A stretch of 64,000 nucleotides of DNA. Source: Streptomyces sp. CoH27 (GTDB lineage Bacteria; Actinomycetota; Actinomycetes; Streptomycetales; Streptomycetaceae). The DNA lies in the NCBI RefSeq assembly GCF_020181035.1, contig NZ_JAIQYY010000005.1, positions 52,654 through 116,653 on the forward strand, given 5' to 3'. Below the pieces are notes generated by a model. It worked only from the letters and a program-made list of their open reading frames with translations. It did no database searches and was not told where the DNA came from. The position numbers were made by a program, and so were the translations under genes. Shown piece after piece: positions 8,831-16,616 of the stretch (position 1 is the first letter of the stretch; each line of letters opens with the position of its first letter).

Positions 8831-10039
8831 ATGTCAGGCCGAGAACTGTGCCGAGACCTGCTCTGTCCGCCCCGCCGCATCCGCCGCGGGGCCGCCCTGA
8901 CATTGGTCTTCGCCGGCGTCCTGGTCGCCGGCGCCGCCACCGGCTCCTTCCCGGAGACCGGCCAGACCGGCCAGACCGGCCAGCCCACCCGGAAGGCCGC
9001 GTTCCGCCCGGCGGGCGAGGCCACCACCCCGCACGAGGACGTCCAGAAGGCCGCCGCCGACGCGATGGCCGACGGCACGTCCCCGATGGAGGCCGCCGAG
9101 CGGGCCGTCAGCCGCAGCGGCGACCGCTGGGGCGCGGTCTACTCCGAGGGCGCGTACCAGGAGTTCCAGGACGCCCTCGACGGCAGGTACACCGGTGTCG
9201 GCCTGTGGGCGAGACGCGAGCAGGACGGCCGGATCGAGGTGACCAGGGTCCAGCCCGACTCGCCCGCCGCCCAGGCCGGCATCCGCGAGGGCGACCGGCT
9301 GACCAGCGTCGACGGCAGCAAGGTCGACGGCCGCCCGGTCACCGACGTCGTCTCCTTACTGCGCGGCGACGCCGACGACGCGGCCGCCGGTACGACCGTC
9401 ACGCTGGGCCTTCAGCGCGGCACGCGCGCGTGGACGCAGAAACTGCGCCGGGCCAGCCTGTCCACCGACTCGGTGACCGTGCGCAAGCTGCCCGGCGGGG
9501 TCACCGTCATCAAGATCGCCGCGTTCACCAAGGGCTCCGGCGACGCCGTCCGCGCGGCGGTGCGTGAGGTCCCGGCCGACGGCGGGATCATCCTCGACCT
9601 GCGGGGCAACTCCGGCGGCCTGGTCACCGAGGCCGTGGAGACCTCCTCCGCCTTCCTCGACGGCGGCCTGGTCGCCACGTACGACGTCGACGGCGCCCCG
9701 CGCTCCCTGCACGCCGACCCCGGCGGCGACACCGCCCGGCCCCTGGTCGCCCTGGTCGACGGCGGCACGATGAGCGCGGCCGAGATGCTCACCGGCGCCC
9801 TCCAGGACCGGGGCCGCGCGGTGGTGATCGGCTCCCGCACCTTCGGCAAGGGCTCCATCCAGATGCCGACCAGGCTGCCCGACGGCTCGGTGGCCGAGCT
9901 GACCGTCGGCCACTACCGCACCCCCTCCGGCCACGCGGTCGACGGCCAGGGCATCACCCCGGACCTGGAGGCAGGCCCGGGGGACGACGCCCTCCAGCGG
10001 GCCGGGACGGTCCTCACCGGCCTCGGTGCTTCCTCTTAG
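8831..10039 (+). CDS. S41-family C-terminal processing protease with PDZ domain
   Basis: 402 aa. The N-terminus is a membrane anchor/signal (ALTLVFAGVLVAGAATG). A PDZ domain spans ~110-200 (TGVGLWARREQDGRIEV...GIREGDRLTSVDG), followed by the S41 fold. The Ser/Lys dyad is intact: S315 in TMSAAEM and K340 in TFGKGS, 25 residues apart as in E. coli Prc, with the conserved Asp at +11. It would cut extracytoplasmic proteins near their C-termini. Codon 176 (9356-9358) is TTA, so translation should depend on the bldA tRNA-Leu. It lies between ftsX and smpB with its own likely promoter. Confidence 0.9.
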   Translation: MSGRELCRDLLCPPRRIRRGAALTLVFAGVLVAGAATGSFPETGQTGQTGQPTRKAAFRPAGEATTPHEDVQKAAADAMADGTSPMEAAERAVSRSGDRWGAVYSEGAYQEFQDALDGRYTGVGLWARREQDGRIEVTRVQPDSPAAQAGIREGDRLTSVDGSKVDGRPVTDVVSLLRGDADDAAAGTTVTLGLQRGTRAWTQKLRRASLSTDSVTVRKLPGGVTVIKIAAFTKGSGDAVRAAVREVPADGGIILDLRGNSGGLVTEAVETSSAFLDGGLVATYDVDGAPRSLHADPGGDTARPLVALVDGGTMSAAEMLTGALQDRGRAVVIGSRTFGKGSIQMPTRLPDGSVAELTVGHYRTPSGHAVDGQGITPDLEAGPGDDALQRAGTVLTGLGASS

Positions 10040-10108
10040 CCCCACTGGTGGCCTCACGTTAATCGGCTGTACGCACACCCCCTCCGTGGTGCGAAAATGG
10101 TCGGCACT

Positions 10109-10588
10109 ATGGCTAAGGAAAAAGGGCGCAAGCTGATCGCGCAGAACAAGAAGGCGCGGCACGACTACCACATCCTCGACACCTACGAGGCCGGTCTGGT
10201 CCTCATGGGCACCGAGGTGAAGTCGCTGCGCCAGGGGCGGGCCTCGCTGGTCGACGGGTTCGTGCAGCTCGACGGCCACGAGGCGTGGCTGCACAACGTG
10301 CACGTCCCCGAGTACAGCCAGGGCACCTGGACCAACCACAGCGCCCGCCGCAAGCGCAAGCTGCTGCTGCACCGCGCGGAGATCGAGAAGCTGGAGTCCA
10401 AGTCCCAGGAGACGGGTCACACGATCGTGCCCCTCGCCCTGTACTTCAAGGACGGCCGCGCCAAGATCGAGATCGCGCTGGCGAAGGGCAAGAAGGAGTA
10501 CGACAAGCGGCAGACCCTGCGGGAGAAGCAGGACCGGCGCGAGGCGGAGCGCGCGATGTCGGCGGTCCGGCGCAAGCAGCGCGCCTAG
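10109..10588 (+). CDS. smpB: SsrA-binding protein SmpB
   Basis: 159 aa. It starts [20 protein letters not shown] and has the conserved [24 protein letters not shown] and RKRKLLLH segments of the OB-fold, plus a basic C-terminal tail ([18 protein letters not shown]) that enters the ribosomal A site. It partners tmRNA in rescue of stalled ribosomes. The ATG at 10109 gives the family's usual N-terminus; an ATG four codons earlier (10097) is possible. Its partner ssrA is 110 bp downstream. Confidence 0.95.
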   Translation: MAKEKGRKLIAQNKKARHDYHILDTYEAGLVLMGTEVKSLRQGRASLVDGFVQLDGHEAWLHNVHVPEYSQGTWTNHSARRKRKLLLHRAEIEKLESKSQETGHTIVPLALYFKDGRAKIEIALAKGKKEYDKRQTLREKQDRREAERAMSAVRRKQRA

Positions 10589-10654
10589 TCCCCCTGGGGC
10601 GGGAATACGCTGGCATCGACCTGCGTTGTTCACGTACGATGGCACCGCACCTCA

Positions 10655-10674
10655 CAGAGGGTGCGCACCCTCTG
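10655..10674. promoter_or_regulatory. 20-bp perfect palindrome upstream of tmRNA
   Basis: CAGAGGGTGCGCACCCTCTG reads identically on both strands and is centred about 34 bp before the tmRNA 5' end, across the expected -35 region. It could be an operator or, with no loop, a hairpin ending smpB transcription. Confidence 0.4.
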
Positions 10675-10698
10675 CGGAGGGGTTTGAAAAATCAACAT

Positions 10699-11067
10699 GG
10701 GGATGATCGGTTTCGACAGCGGCTGTCGAAGCAGGGGAAGCGTGTCGAGGAAGCGGCCATGATCTCGTAAACCACAGGCCGAAAAAAATAATCGCCAACA
10801 CCAAGCGCGATTCCTTCGCCCTCGCTGCCTAAGTAGCGACTTGCGAAGTGTCAGCCCGGGGCTGTTCCCGACCCGGATCCTGGCATCAGCTAGGGAACTA
10901 AACCTTGATCCCGGTCACGGGGTGAAAAGGGAAACCAAACAGTGACTGAGCCTGTCGGCGACTTGTTCGCGTGATCGCCGGGGCTGAGAAAAGCGCAGCG
11001 AACTGCACACGGAGAAGCCCTGATTCCGCACCGTTGGACGCGGGTTCGATTCCCGCCATCTCCACCA
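10699..11067 (+). ncRNA. ssrA: transfer-messenger RNA
   Basis: The 5' end GGGGATGATCGG pairs with the 3' CATCTCC, followed by encoded ACCA. The T-arm GCGGGTTCGATTCCCGC is present. The reading frame starts at GCC 10794 and stops at TAA 10830, encoding the 12-residue tag ANTKRDSFALAA. The tag ends in the LAA degradation signal. It is shorter than the 16-residue tag I recall for S. coelicolor. It works with the adjacent SmpB to release stalled ribosomes and mark their products for proteolysis. A strong terminator lies 30 bp downstream. Confidence 0.95.
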
Positions 11068-11097
11068 GCCCCCCTCCGGGGGGGTACCCCATGTGGG

Positions 11098-11132
11098 CAC
11101 AGGCCCCGCCGCTTCGCGCGGCGGGGCCTGTG
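11098..11132 (+). terminator. terminator after tmRNA
   Basis: Perfect 15-bp stem (CACAGGCCCCGCCGC with its complement) and a 5-nt TTCGC loop. It may also stop read-through from the converging ABC operon. Confidence 0.8.
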
Positions 11133-11202
11133 TCATGCGGCCTCTTGTGCGGCGGGCAGGGGCTGACCCCAGATCGCGCTGCTCGCCGTACAAGCCAGGA
11201 CG

Positions 11203-12024
11203 CTACTTCACCGCCCCCGCCGCGATCCCCCGGGTGAGCGTCCGCTGGAAGAGCAGGAAGAACGTGACCGCGGGGAGCACGCCCAGCAGGGCGGCCGCGT
11301 TGGTCATGGTGGCGTCCATCAGGCGCTGGCCCTGGAGGACGCCGAGGGCGACGGAGACGGTCTGGTTGTCGTTGGAGACGAGCATGACCAGCGGCAGCAG
11401 GAACTCGTTCCAGGTCCAGATGAAGAAGAAGACCAGCAGCACCCCGAGGGTCGGGCGGCTGACCGGCACGACGATCCGCCACAGCACCTGCCATGGGCCG
11501 GCCCCGTCGATCCGGGCCGCCTCGATGATCTCCCGGGGGAACTGGCCGAGGACCGAGGAGAGCAGATACGTGCCGAACGCGGAGTGGAGCACCGTGAACA
11601 CGATGATCACGCTGAGCCGGGTGTCGTACAGGCCGGCCTGCTTGCTGAGGTAGTACAGCGGGTAGACCAGCGCCTCCTGCGGCAGCATGTTCGCGAGGAC
11701 GAAGAAGGCCAGCACCCAGGTGCGGCCCCGGACCCGGCCGATGCCGATCGCGTAGGCGTTCAGTACCGACAGGACAGTGGCCAGGACCGCCACAGAGCCG
11801 CTGATCAGCACGGAGTTGAGCAGCTTCTGCCCGTAGTCGACGCGCTGCCAGAAGTCCGTCAGCCCCTTGGTGTACAGGCCGTGGGGCAGGCTGAGCGGGC
11901 CGTTCTGGGAGTACTCGGCCGGGGACTTGACCGCGTTGACCACGACGATGGCGAACGGCACGATCATGAACAGGGCGGCGAGGCAGAGGGCGATCAGCAC
12001 CGGGTAGCGGCGCAGGGCGGTCAT
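11203..12024 (-). CDS. carbohydrate ABC transporter permease (MalG/CUT1 type)
   Basis: 273 aa with six predicted helices, starting with ALCLAALFMIVPFAIVVV. The cytoplasmic EAA loop that docks the ATPase reads EAARIDGAGPWQVLWRIVVP. It is the last gene of a three-gene importer and overlaps the upstream permease by four bases (ATGA). No ATPase is encoded here; CUT1 systems in Streptomyces usually borrow the shared MsiK ATPase (family knowledge, not visible here). Confidence 0.9.
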   Translation of the reverse strand: MTALRRYPVLIALCLAALFMIVPFAIVVVNAVKSPAEYSQNGPLSLPHGLYTKGLTDFWQRVDYGQKLLNSVLISGSVAVLATVLSVLNAYAIGIGRVRGRTWVLAFFVLANMLPQEALVYPLYYLSKQAGLYDTRLSVIIVFTVLHSAFGTYLLSSVLGQFPREIIEAARIDGAGPWQVLWRIVVPVSRPTLGVLLVFFFIWTWNEFLLPLVMLVSNDNQTVSVALGVLQGQRLMDATMTNAAALLGVLPAVTFFLLFQRTLTRGIAAGAVK

Positions 12025-12908
12025 GTCTCCTCCGCACGGCTCTGCAGCTTCAGGCCGATGAGGGCCAGGGCCAGGATGATCACGGTCAGCACGGTGGAGA
12101 TCGCGGCGCCGTAGCCGACCTGGGTCTTCTCGAAGAACGTGGTGAAGGAGAAGTACGACGGAACGTCCGTCGCGCCGCCCGGACCGCCCTTGGTGAGCAC
12201 GTACACCGCGCCGAACACCTTCAGCGCGGCGATCGTGCACCAGGTCAGCACGACGTAGATCTCCGGCCGGATCCCCGGCAGCGTGATGTGCGCGAAGCGC
12301 CGCCACCAGCCGGCGCCGTCCAGCTCGGCCGCCTCGTACAGCTGCGGGTCGATCCGGCCGAGGCCCGCCATGAACACCACCAGCGGAAAGCCGAGCTGCA
12401 CCCAGACCAGCACGCCCATGACGGTGTACAGCGCGAGGTCCGGGTCGCCCAGCCAGTCCTGCTGCCAGGAACCCAGCCCGACGGCCTTCAGCAGTGCGTT
12501 CAGGGTGCCGTCGTCGGGGGCCAGGATCCAGCTCCAGACGATGCCGGCGACCGCGACCGGCAGCACCTGCGGAAGGTAGAAGCAGGCGCGAAGGATCGAC
12601 GCCGTGCGGGTACCGAAGTGCTTGCCGACGTAGTCGGTCAGGGCGGCGGCCAGCACGAGTCCGAGGGCGGTCGGTACGACGGCCATGGCGACGACCATGA
12701 ACAGGCTGTGCCGGAACGACGCCCAGAACTCGGAATCGTGCGCGAGCTGACGGTAGTTGGCGAGCCCGGACCAGTGCGGGCTGCCCACGCCCTGCCAGTC
12801 GGTGAAGCCGAGCCCGGTGTTCATCAGGAACGGCACCAGGACGACGGCCAGGAAGGCGAGGGCGCCGGGGAGGAGGAACAGGGTGTAGGAGTCGCGGGGG
12901 GCCTTCAT
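12021..12908 (-). CDS. carbohydrate ABC transporter permease (MalF/CUT1 type)
   Basis: 295 aa. The N-terminal helix is TLFLLPGALAFLAVVLVPFLM and the EAA loop EAAELDGAGWWRRFAHITLP. It pairs with the downstream MalG-like subunit to form the membrane channel. The start ATG overlaps the stop of the binding-protein gene (ATGA), so the operon is translationally coupled. Confidence 0.9.
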   Translation of the reverse strand: MKAPRDSYTLFLLPGALAFLAVVLVPFLMNTGLGFTDWQGVGSPHWSGLANYRQLAHDSEFWASFRHSLFMVVAMAVVPTALGLVLAAALTDYVGKHFGTRTASILRACFYLPQVLPVAVAGIVWSWILAPDDGTLNALLKAVGLGSWQQDWLGDPDLALYTVMGVLVWVQLGFPLVVFMAGLGRIDPQLYEAAELDGAGWWRRFAHITLPGIRPEIYVVLTWCTIAALKVFGAVYVLTKGGPGGATDVPSYFSFTTFFEKTQVGYGAAISTVLTVIILALALIGLKLQSRAEET

Positions 12909-14203
12909 CGCTTGGGTACGCCCTGGTCGTACGCCTTCTGGAGATGGTCCAGGTAGGCGTCCGGTTTCTCGCTGCCGGTCAGCAGCCTCTGGGTCTCGGA
13001 GACGAGGGTGTCGTAGAAGCCGGGCACCGGCCAGTCGGGGTAGAAGGCGAGGCCGTCGCGGGTGGTGAGGGTGTTGAAGTTCGCGATCAGGGCCTTGGAC
13101 TTGGGGTCGGTGATGGTGTTCGGGGCGGCGGCCACGGGGATGCCGCCCTTGTTGCCGAGCAGGGTCTGGATCTCCTTCGACAGGGTGATGTCGATGAAGT
13201 CGTAGGCCAGTTGCTTGTTTTTGGCTCCCTTGGGGACGACCCACAGATTGCCGCCGGAGCCGAGGGTGAGGTTCGAGCCGGGCCACAGGGTGGTGTCCCA
13301 GTCGAACTTCGCCTCGGTCTGGAAGCGGCCGTACCACCAGCTGCCGGAGAACAGGATCGGTGCCTTGCCCTGGATCCAGGACACGCCCGCGTCCTCAGCC
13401 TTGGCGCTGGTGGCGGTCCTGGCGAGGTAGCCCTTCTTCACCCAGTCGGCGAAGGTGGTCGCGGCGTAGGTCCAGGCGGCGTCGTGGAAGTCGGTCCTGC
13501 CCTTGTAGAGCTCGTAGGAGTCGACCCATGCGCGGTCGGCCTTGGACAGGGCGAGCTGGTAGAGGTACTGCTGGGCCATGTACTCGGCGCCCGAGTCGGC
13601 GAGCGGGGTCACGCCCTTGGCCACGAACTGGTCCATGGCGGCGGTGAGTTGGTCGAAGGTCTTCGGTTCGGCGATGCCGTACTTCTTGAAGAGGTCCTTG
13701 TTGTAGAAGACCATCGTGTACTCGCCGTAGTCGGGCACGCCGTACCACGTGCCGGAGCCCATCACGCCGTTCGTGTCGTACATGCTGGTCGTACGGACGC
13801 CCGCCGGGATCTTCTTGTCCCAGCCGCGCTTGGCGGCCTCCGCCGTCAGGTCGGTCAGCAGGCCCTGCTTGGAGAGCAGGCCGGCGGTCGCGTTGCCCTT
13901 GTTGTACTCCATGACGTCGGGGGCGTCGGAGGAGTTGAGGACCATCGGCGCGGTCTTCTGGATCTGCTCGAAGCCCTTCTCCTCGAACTTCACCTTCACG
14001 CCCGGGTGCTGGGCCTCGAACACCCTGATGGCCTCGTTCCAGGCCACGCCCATCGCGCTGTCGGGGCCCTCGTAGTGCCAGAGCCGGAGGGTCTTGCCGT
14101 CGCCGGAACCGCTGCCCGAGCCGCCGCAGGAGGCCAGCAGCAGGGACCCGGCCACCACCACCGCGGCCGCCGTCGCCGCCCGTCGCCTTCGTGCCGTCAA
14201 CAT
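12905..14203 (-). CDS. sugar-binding lipoprotein of an ABC importer
   Basis: 432 aa solute-binding protein (family 1). The signal peptide ends in a lipobox (SLLLASC) at about residue 27, so it is anchored as a lipoprotein. The mature part has the LWHYEGPDSAMGVAWNEAIRVFEAQHPGVKV opening typical of sugar binders. A GGAGG site precedes the ATG at 14201-14203. A perfect palindrome lies 41-56 bp upstream. The sugar cannot be told from sequence alone and no glycosidase gene is adjacent. Confidence 0.88.
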   Translation of the reverse strand: MLTARRRRAATAAAVVVAGSLLLASCGGSGSGSGDGKTLRLWHYEGPDSAMGVAWNEAIRVFEAQHPGVKVKFEEKGFEQIQKTAPMVLNSSDAPDVMEYNKGNATAGLLSKQGLLTDLTAEAAKRGWDKKIPAGVRTTSMYDTNGVMGSGTWYGVPDYGEYTMVFYNKDLFKKYGIAEPKTFDQLTAAMDQFVAKGVTPLADSGAEYMAQQYLYQLALSKADRAWVDSYELYKGRTDFHDAAWTYAATTFADWVKKGYLARTATSAKAEDAGVSWIQGKAPILFSGSWWYGRFQTEAKFDWDTTLWPGSNLTLGSGGNLWVVPKGAKNKQLAYDFIDITLSKEIQTLLGNKGGIPVAAAPNTITDPKSKALIANFNTLTTRDGLAFYPDWPVPGFYDTLVSETQRLLTGSEKPDAYLDHLQKAYDQGVPKR

Positions 14204-14243
14204 CCAGTGCCTCCAGAGGAGTCGAATCCGAGTGATTCGCGAT

Positions 14244-14259
14244 GTCGAAGCGCTTCGAC
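14244..14259. promoter_or_regulatory. LacI-type operator palindrome upstream of sugar ABC operon
   Basis: GTCGAAGCGCTTCGAC is a perfect 16-bp palindrome with the central GCGC typical of LacI-family operators, 41 bp before the binding-protein start. A 13/16 match (14312-14327) lies 68 bp further upstream, inside the end of the MFS gene. No LacI-type gene is in the window. Confidence 0.55.
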
Positions 14260-14301
14260 GAAGGACCGTATGCGGGCGCTGTGCGGTGGTCAACAGATCT
14301 G

Positions 14302-15519
14302 TCAGGAATCGGTGCAAGCGGTTCGACTGAGCCGTGTCGACGAGGCGTGGATGAGCAGCGCGAGCGTGGCCGCGGCGGCCGGGACGGCGAGGGCGGTGGC
14401 GGGGGAGAGGTGCTGGGCGGCCCAGCCGCCCGTGGCCGAGCCGCAGGCGATGCCGGTGAGCAGCCCGGTCACCACCAGGCTCATGCCCTCGTTGAGCCGG
14501 TCGGCCGGGGTGCGCCGCTGCACCAGGGTCATCGCCGTCACCATCGTCGGCGCGGTCGCCATGCCCGCGACCAGCAGCGCGCCGGCGAGCGCCGGCAGCG
14601 AACCGGCCACCCCGGCGGCCGCCCACGGCAGCGTCATCAGGACAGCCATGACGGCCAGACAGTGACCCAGCCGCACCCCGGCCGGTTTCCGTGCGCCGAA
14701 CACCAGGCCCGCCGCGCAGGAGCCCGCAGCCTGGAGTGCGAGCACGGCGCCGGCCACCGCGCGATGCCCGTGCGCGTCGGCGTAGGCGATCGTGCCGACC
14801 TCCATCGAGCCGAACACCGCGCCGGTGGCGACGAAGCAGGCCAGCAGCGGCGGGATCCCCGGGCTGCGCAGCGGTGCCCTGGTGGAGCGGACGGCCCGCA
14901 CCGGCGGCTCGGTGGCGCGCTGCGCGGTGAACAGCAGCATCCCGGCGAGCAGCAGCGCCGCCCCGGTGAGGGTGCCCGCCTCCGGGAAGAACGTGCCGGT
15001 CAGGAAGGACGCGAGCACCGGGCCGAGCATGAAGCACAGCTCGTCGGCGGCCTGTTCGAAGGAGTTGGCGGTGTGCAGCGCGCCCGGGTCGTCGCGCAGC
15101 AGATGGGCCCAGCGGGCGCGGGACAGCCCGCCGATGTTGGGGGTGGTCGCGGTCGCGGCGTAGGCGGTGAACAGGGTCCAGTCGGGGGCGTCGTAGCGCA
15201 CGCACAGCAGCAGCGCGAGGCTGCCGAGCACGGCGACGAGCGTGGCGGGCACGGCGATCCGGGCCTGCCCGTACCGGTCGATCAGGCGGGCGATCCACGG
15301 CCCGGCGAGTCCGGTCACCGCGAGCCCGGTCGCGGTGACGGCGCCGGCGAGGGCGTACGAGCCCCGGGACCCGGCGATCATCACGACGGCGCTCACGCTG
15401 AACATGCCCATGGGCAGCCGGGCGAGCAGATTGCCGCTGGTGAAGGCACGGGTGCCGGGGAGGGAGAAGAGCCGGCGGTAGGCGCTCTGCCGCGCCGGTG
15501 CGGATATGAGAGGGGGCAT
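14302..15519 (-). CDS. MFS transporter
   Basis: 405 aa, about 12 transmembrane helices in two halves, with the loop 2-3 motif reduced to ARLIDRYGQAR. It resembles the small-molecule exporter group of MFS proteins and has no substrate-specific signature I recognise. The start ATG at 15519 is 84 bp from the divergent LysR regulator, a common arrangement in which the regulator controls the transporter. Confidence 0.8.
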   Translation of the reverse strand: MPPLISAPARQSAYRRLFSLPGTRAFTSGNLLARLPMGMFSVSAVVMIAGSRGSYALAGAVTATGLAVTGLAGPWIARLIDRYGQARIAVPATLVAVLGSLALLLCVRYDAPDWTLFTAYAATATTPNIGGLSRARWAHLLRDDPGALHTANSFEQAADELCFMLGPVLASFLTGTFFPEAGTLTGAALLLAGMLLFTAQRATEPPVRAVRSTRAPLRSPGIPPLLACFVATGAVFGSMEVGTIAYADAHGHRAVAGAVLALQAAGSCAAGLVFGARKPAGVRLGHCLAVMAVLMTLPWAAAGVAGSLPALAGALLVAGMATAPTMVTAMTLVQRRTPADRLNEGMSLVVTGLLTGIACGSATGGWAAQHLSPATALAVPAAAATLALLIHASSTRLSRTACTDS

Positions 15520-15590
15520 GGATCCACCCTCGCCCGGAGGGGATCAAGGGGTCCAACACCTGCTCGGCGCCGATTCACGCACCCGTGTTG

Positions 15591-15596
15591 TAAATT
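15591..15596 (+). promoter_or_regulatory. candidate -10 element of leaderless LysR gene
   Basis: TAAATT, a TANNNT match, ends 7 bp before the ATG at 15604, and there is no ribosome site. A leaderless mRNA is likely. Confidence 0.4.
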
Positions 15597-15603
15597 CCCC
15601 GTC

Positions 15604-16584
15604 ATGCCCGCCCTGCCCGCCGACATAGAGCCGAGACTCCTGCGCGCCTTCGTCGCCGTCGCCGAGGAACTGCACTTCACCCGGGCCGCCGCCCGGCTGT
15701 ACGTCGCCCAGCAGGCGCTCAGCCGTCATGTACGGCGGCTGGAGCGGGAGTTGGGCGCCGAGCTGTTCCTGCGCAGCACCCGGCGGGTGACGCTGACGGC
15801 CGACGGCGAGCGCCTGCTGCCGTACGCCCGCCGGGTCCTCGCGGCGCAGGACGAGCTGCTGGCCGTTTTCGGGCAGGCCCGCCCGCTGCTGGTGGACCTC
15901 AACTCGCCGGGCCTGGTCACCGGCCGCCGGGTGCTGCACCGGGCCCGGGAACTCGCCCCCGACTGCGAGCTGATGGCCCGCTACGAGAGCGGTCTGACCG
16001 GGGCGGCCGAGCTCATCCTCGCCGGCCGGCTGGACGTCTCCTTCGGCCGGTTCGCCGGCCTGGACCCGGCGCTGCGGTCGGGGCTCTCCCCACAGCCGCT
16101 GCGCTATGAGCCGATGGCCGTGATCCTCCCCGAGGACCACCTCCTGGCCGCGCTGCCCGAGGCGCCGCTGCCGGTGTCCGCGCTGGCCGGGGAGACGGTG
16201 TACGCCGGCGCCGGCAACCCGCGCACCCCGGAGTGGACCGACCTGGCGTCCCGCCTCTTCGCGGAGCACGGCATCCGGCTCGCCCCGCCCCTGCCGCTGG
16301 CCGTCGGGGACGAGGAGTTCGAGCGGATCATGGGCAAGAACGGCCATCCGATCCTGGCCGTGGTCGACTTCCCGCCCCTGCCCCGCACGGTGCTACGGCC
16401 CCTGATCGACCCCGTTCCGCTGTCGCCGGTGTCGCTGGTGTGGCGCAGGGGGCTGGTGCATCCGGGGCTGGACGCGCTGCGGCGGGCGGCGGCGGAGATC
16501 GCGGCGGCGGAAGGGTGGCTGCGGCGGCCGCGCGGGAGCTGGTTGCCGGCGGTGGACGAGATGACGGGGCCGCCCGGGTCGTAG
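15604..16584 (+). CDS. LysR-family transcriptional regulator
   Basis: 326 aa. An N-terminal winged helix-turn-helix (LLRAFVAVAEELHFTRAAARLYVAQQALSRHVRRLERELG) precedes a LysR-type effector-binding domain from residue ~95. It probably controls the divergent MFS gene and itself through the 84-bp spacer. ATG 15604 gives the standard distance to the HTH. Its 3' end forms one arm of a terminator. Confidence 0.88.
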   Translation: MPALPADIEPRLLRAFVAVAEELHFTRAAARLYVAQQALSRHVRRLERELGAELFLRSTRRVTLTADGERLLPYARRVLAAQDELLAVFGQARPLLVDLNSPGLVTGRRVLHRARELAPDCELMARYESGLTGAAELILAGRLDVSFGRFAGLDPALRSGLSPQPLRYEPMAVILPEDHLLAALPEAPLPVSALAGETVYAGAGNPRTPEWTDLASRLFAEHGIRLAPPLPLAVGDEEFERIMGKNGHPILAVVDFPPLPRTVLRPLIDPVPLSPVSLVWRRGLVHPGLDALRRAAAEIAAAEGWLRRPRGSWLPAVDEMTGPPGS

Positions 16585-16604
16585 TCGACCGGGCGGCCCC
16601 GTCA
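16562..16604. terminator. bidirectional terminator overlapping the LysR stop
   Basis: A stem of about 19 bp (16562-16581 with 16586-16604, one bulged G) closes on TAGT. It lies between the convergent LysR and ABC-binding-protein genes and includes the LysR stop codon. Confidence 0.8.
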
Positions 16605-16616
16605 GGGTGTTGAAGG

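Noticed and set aside
10898..12037. Minus-strand open frame of 379 codons running into tmRNA
   Set aside because: It is out of frame with the MalG-like permease and covers the tmRNA; Arg/Pro/Gly-rich translation typical of a wrong frame.
12944..14665. Long plus-strand open frame (573 codons) antisense to the sugar-binding protein gene
   Set aside because: It mirrors codons of the real minus-strand gene (lipobox, binding-protein sequence) and has unnatural Val/Gly/Leu-rich composition; a high-GC artefact.
14242..15603. N-terminal extension of the LysR protein over the MFS gene
   Set aside because: The 454 extra codons are antisense to the MFS transporter; LysR proteins start at the HTH, at ATG 15604.
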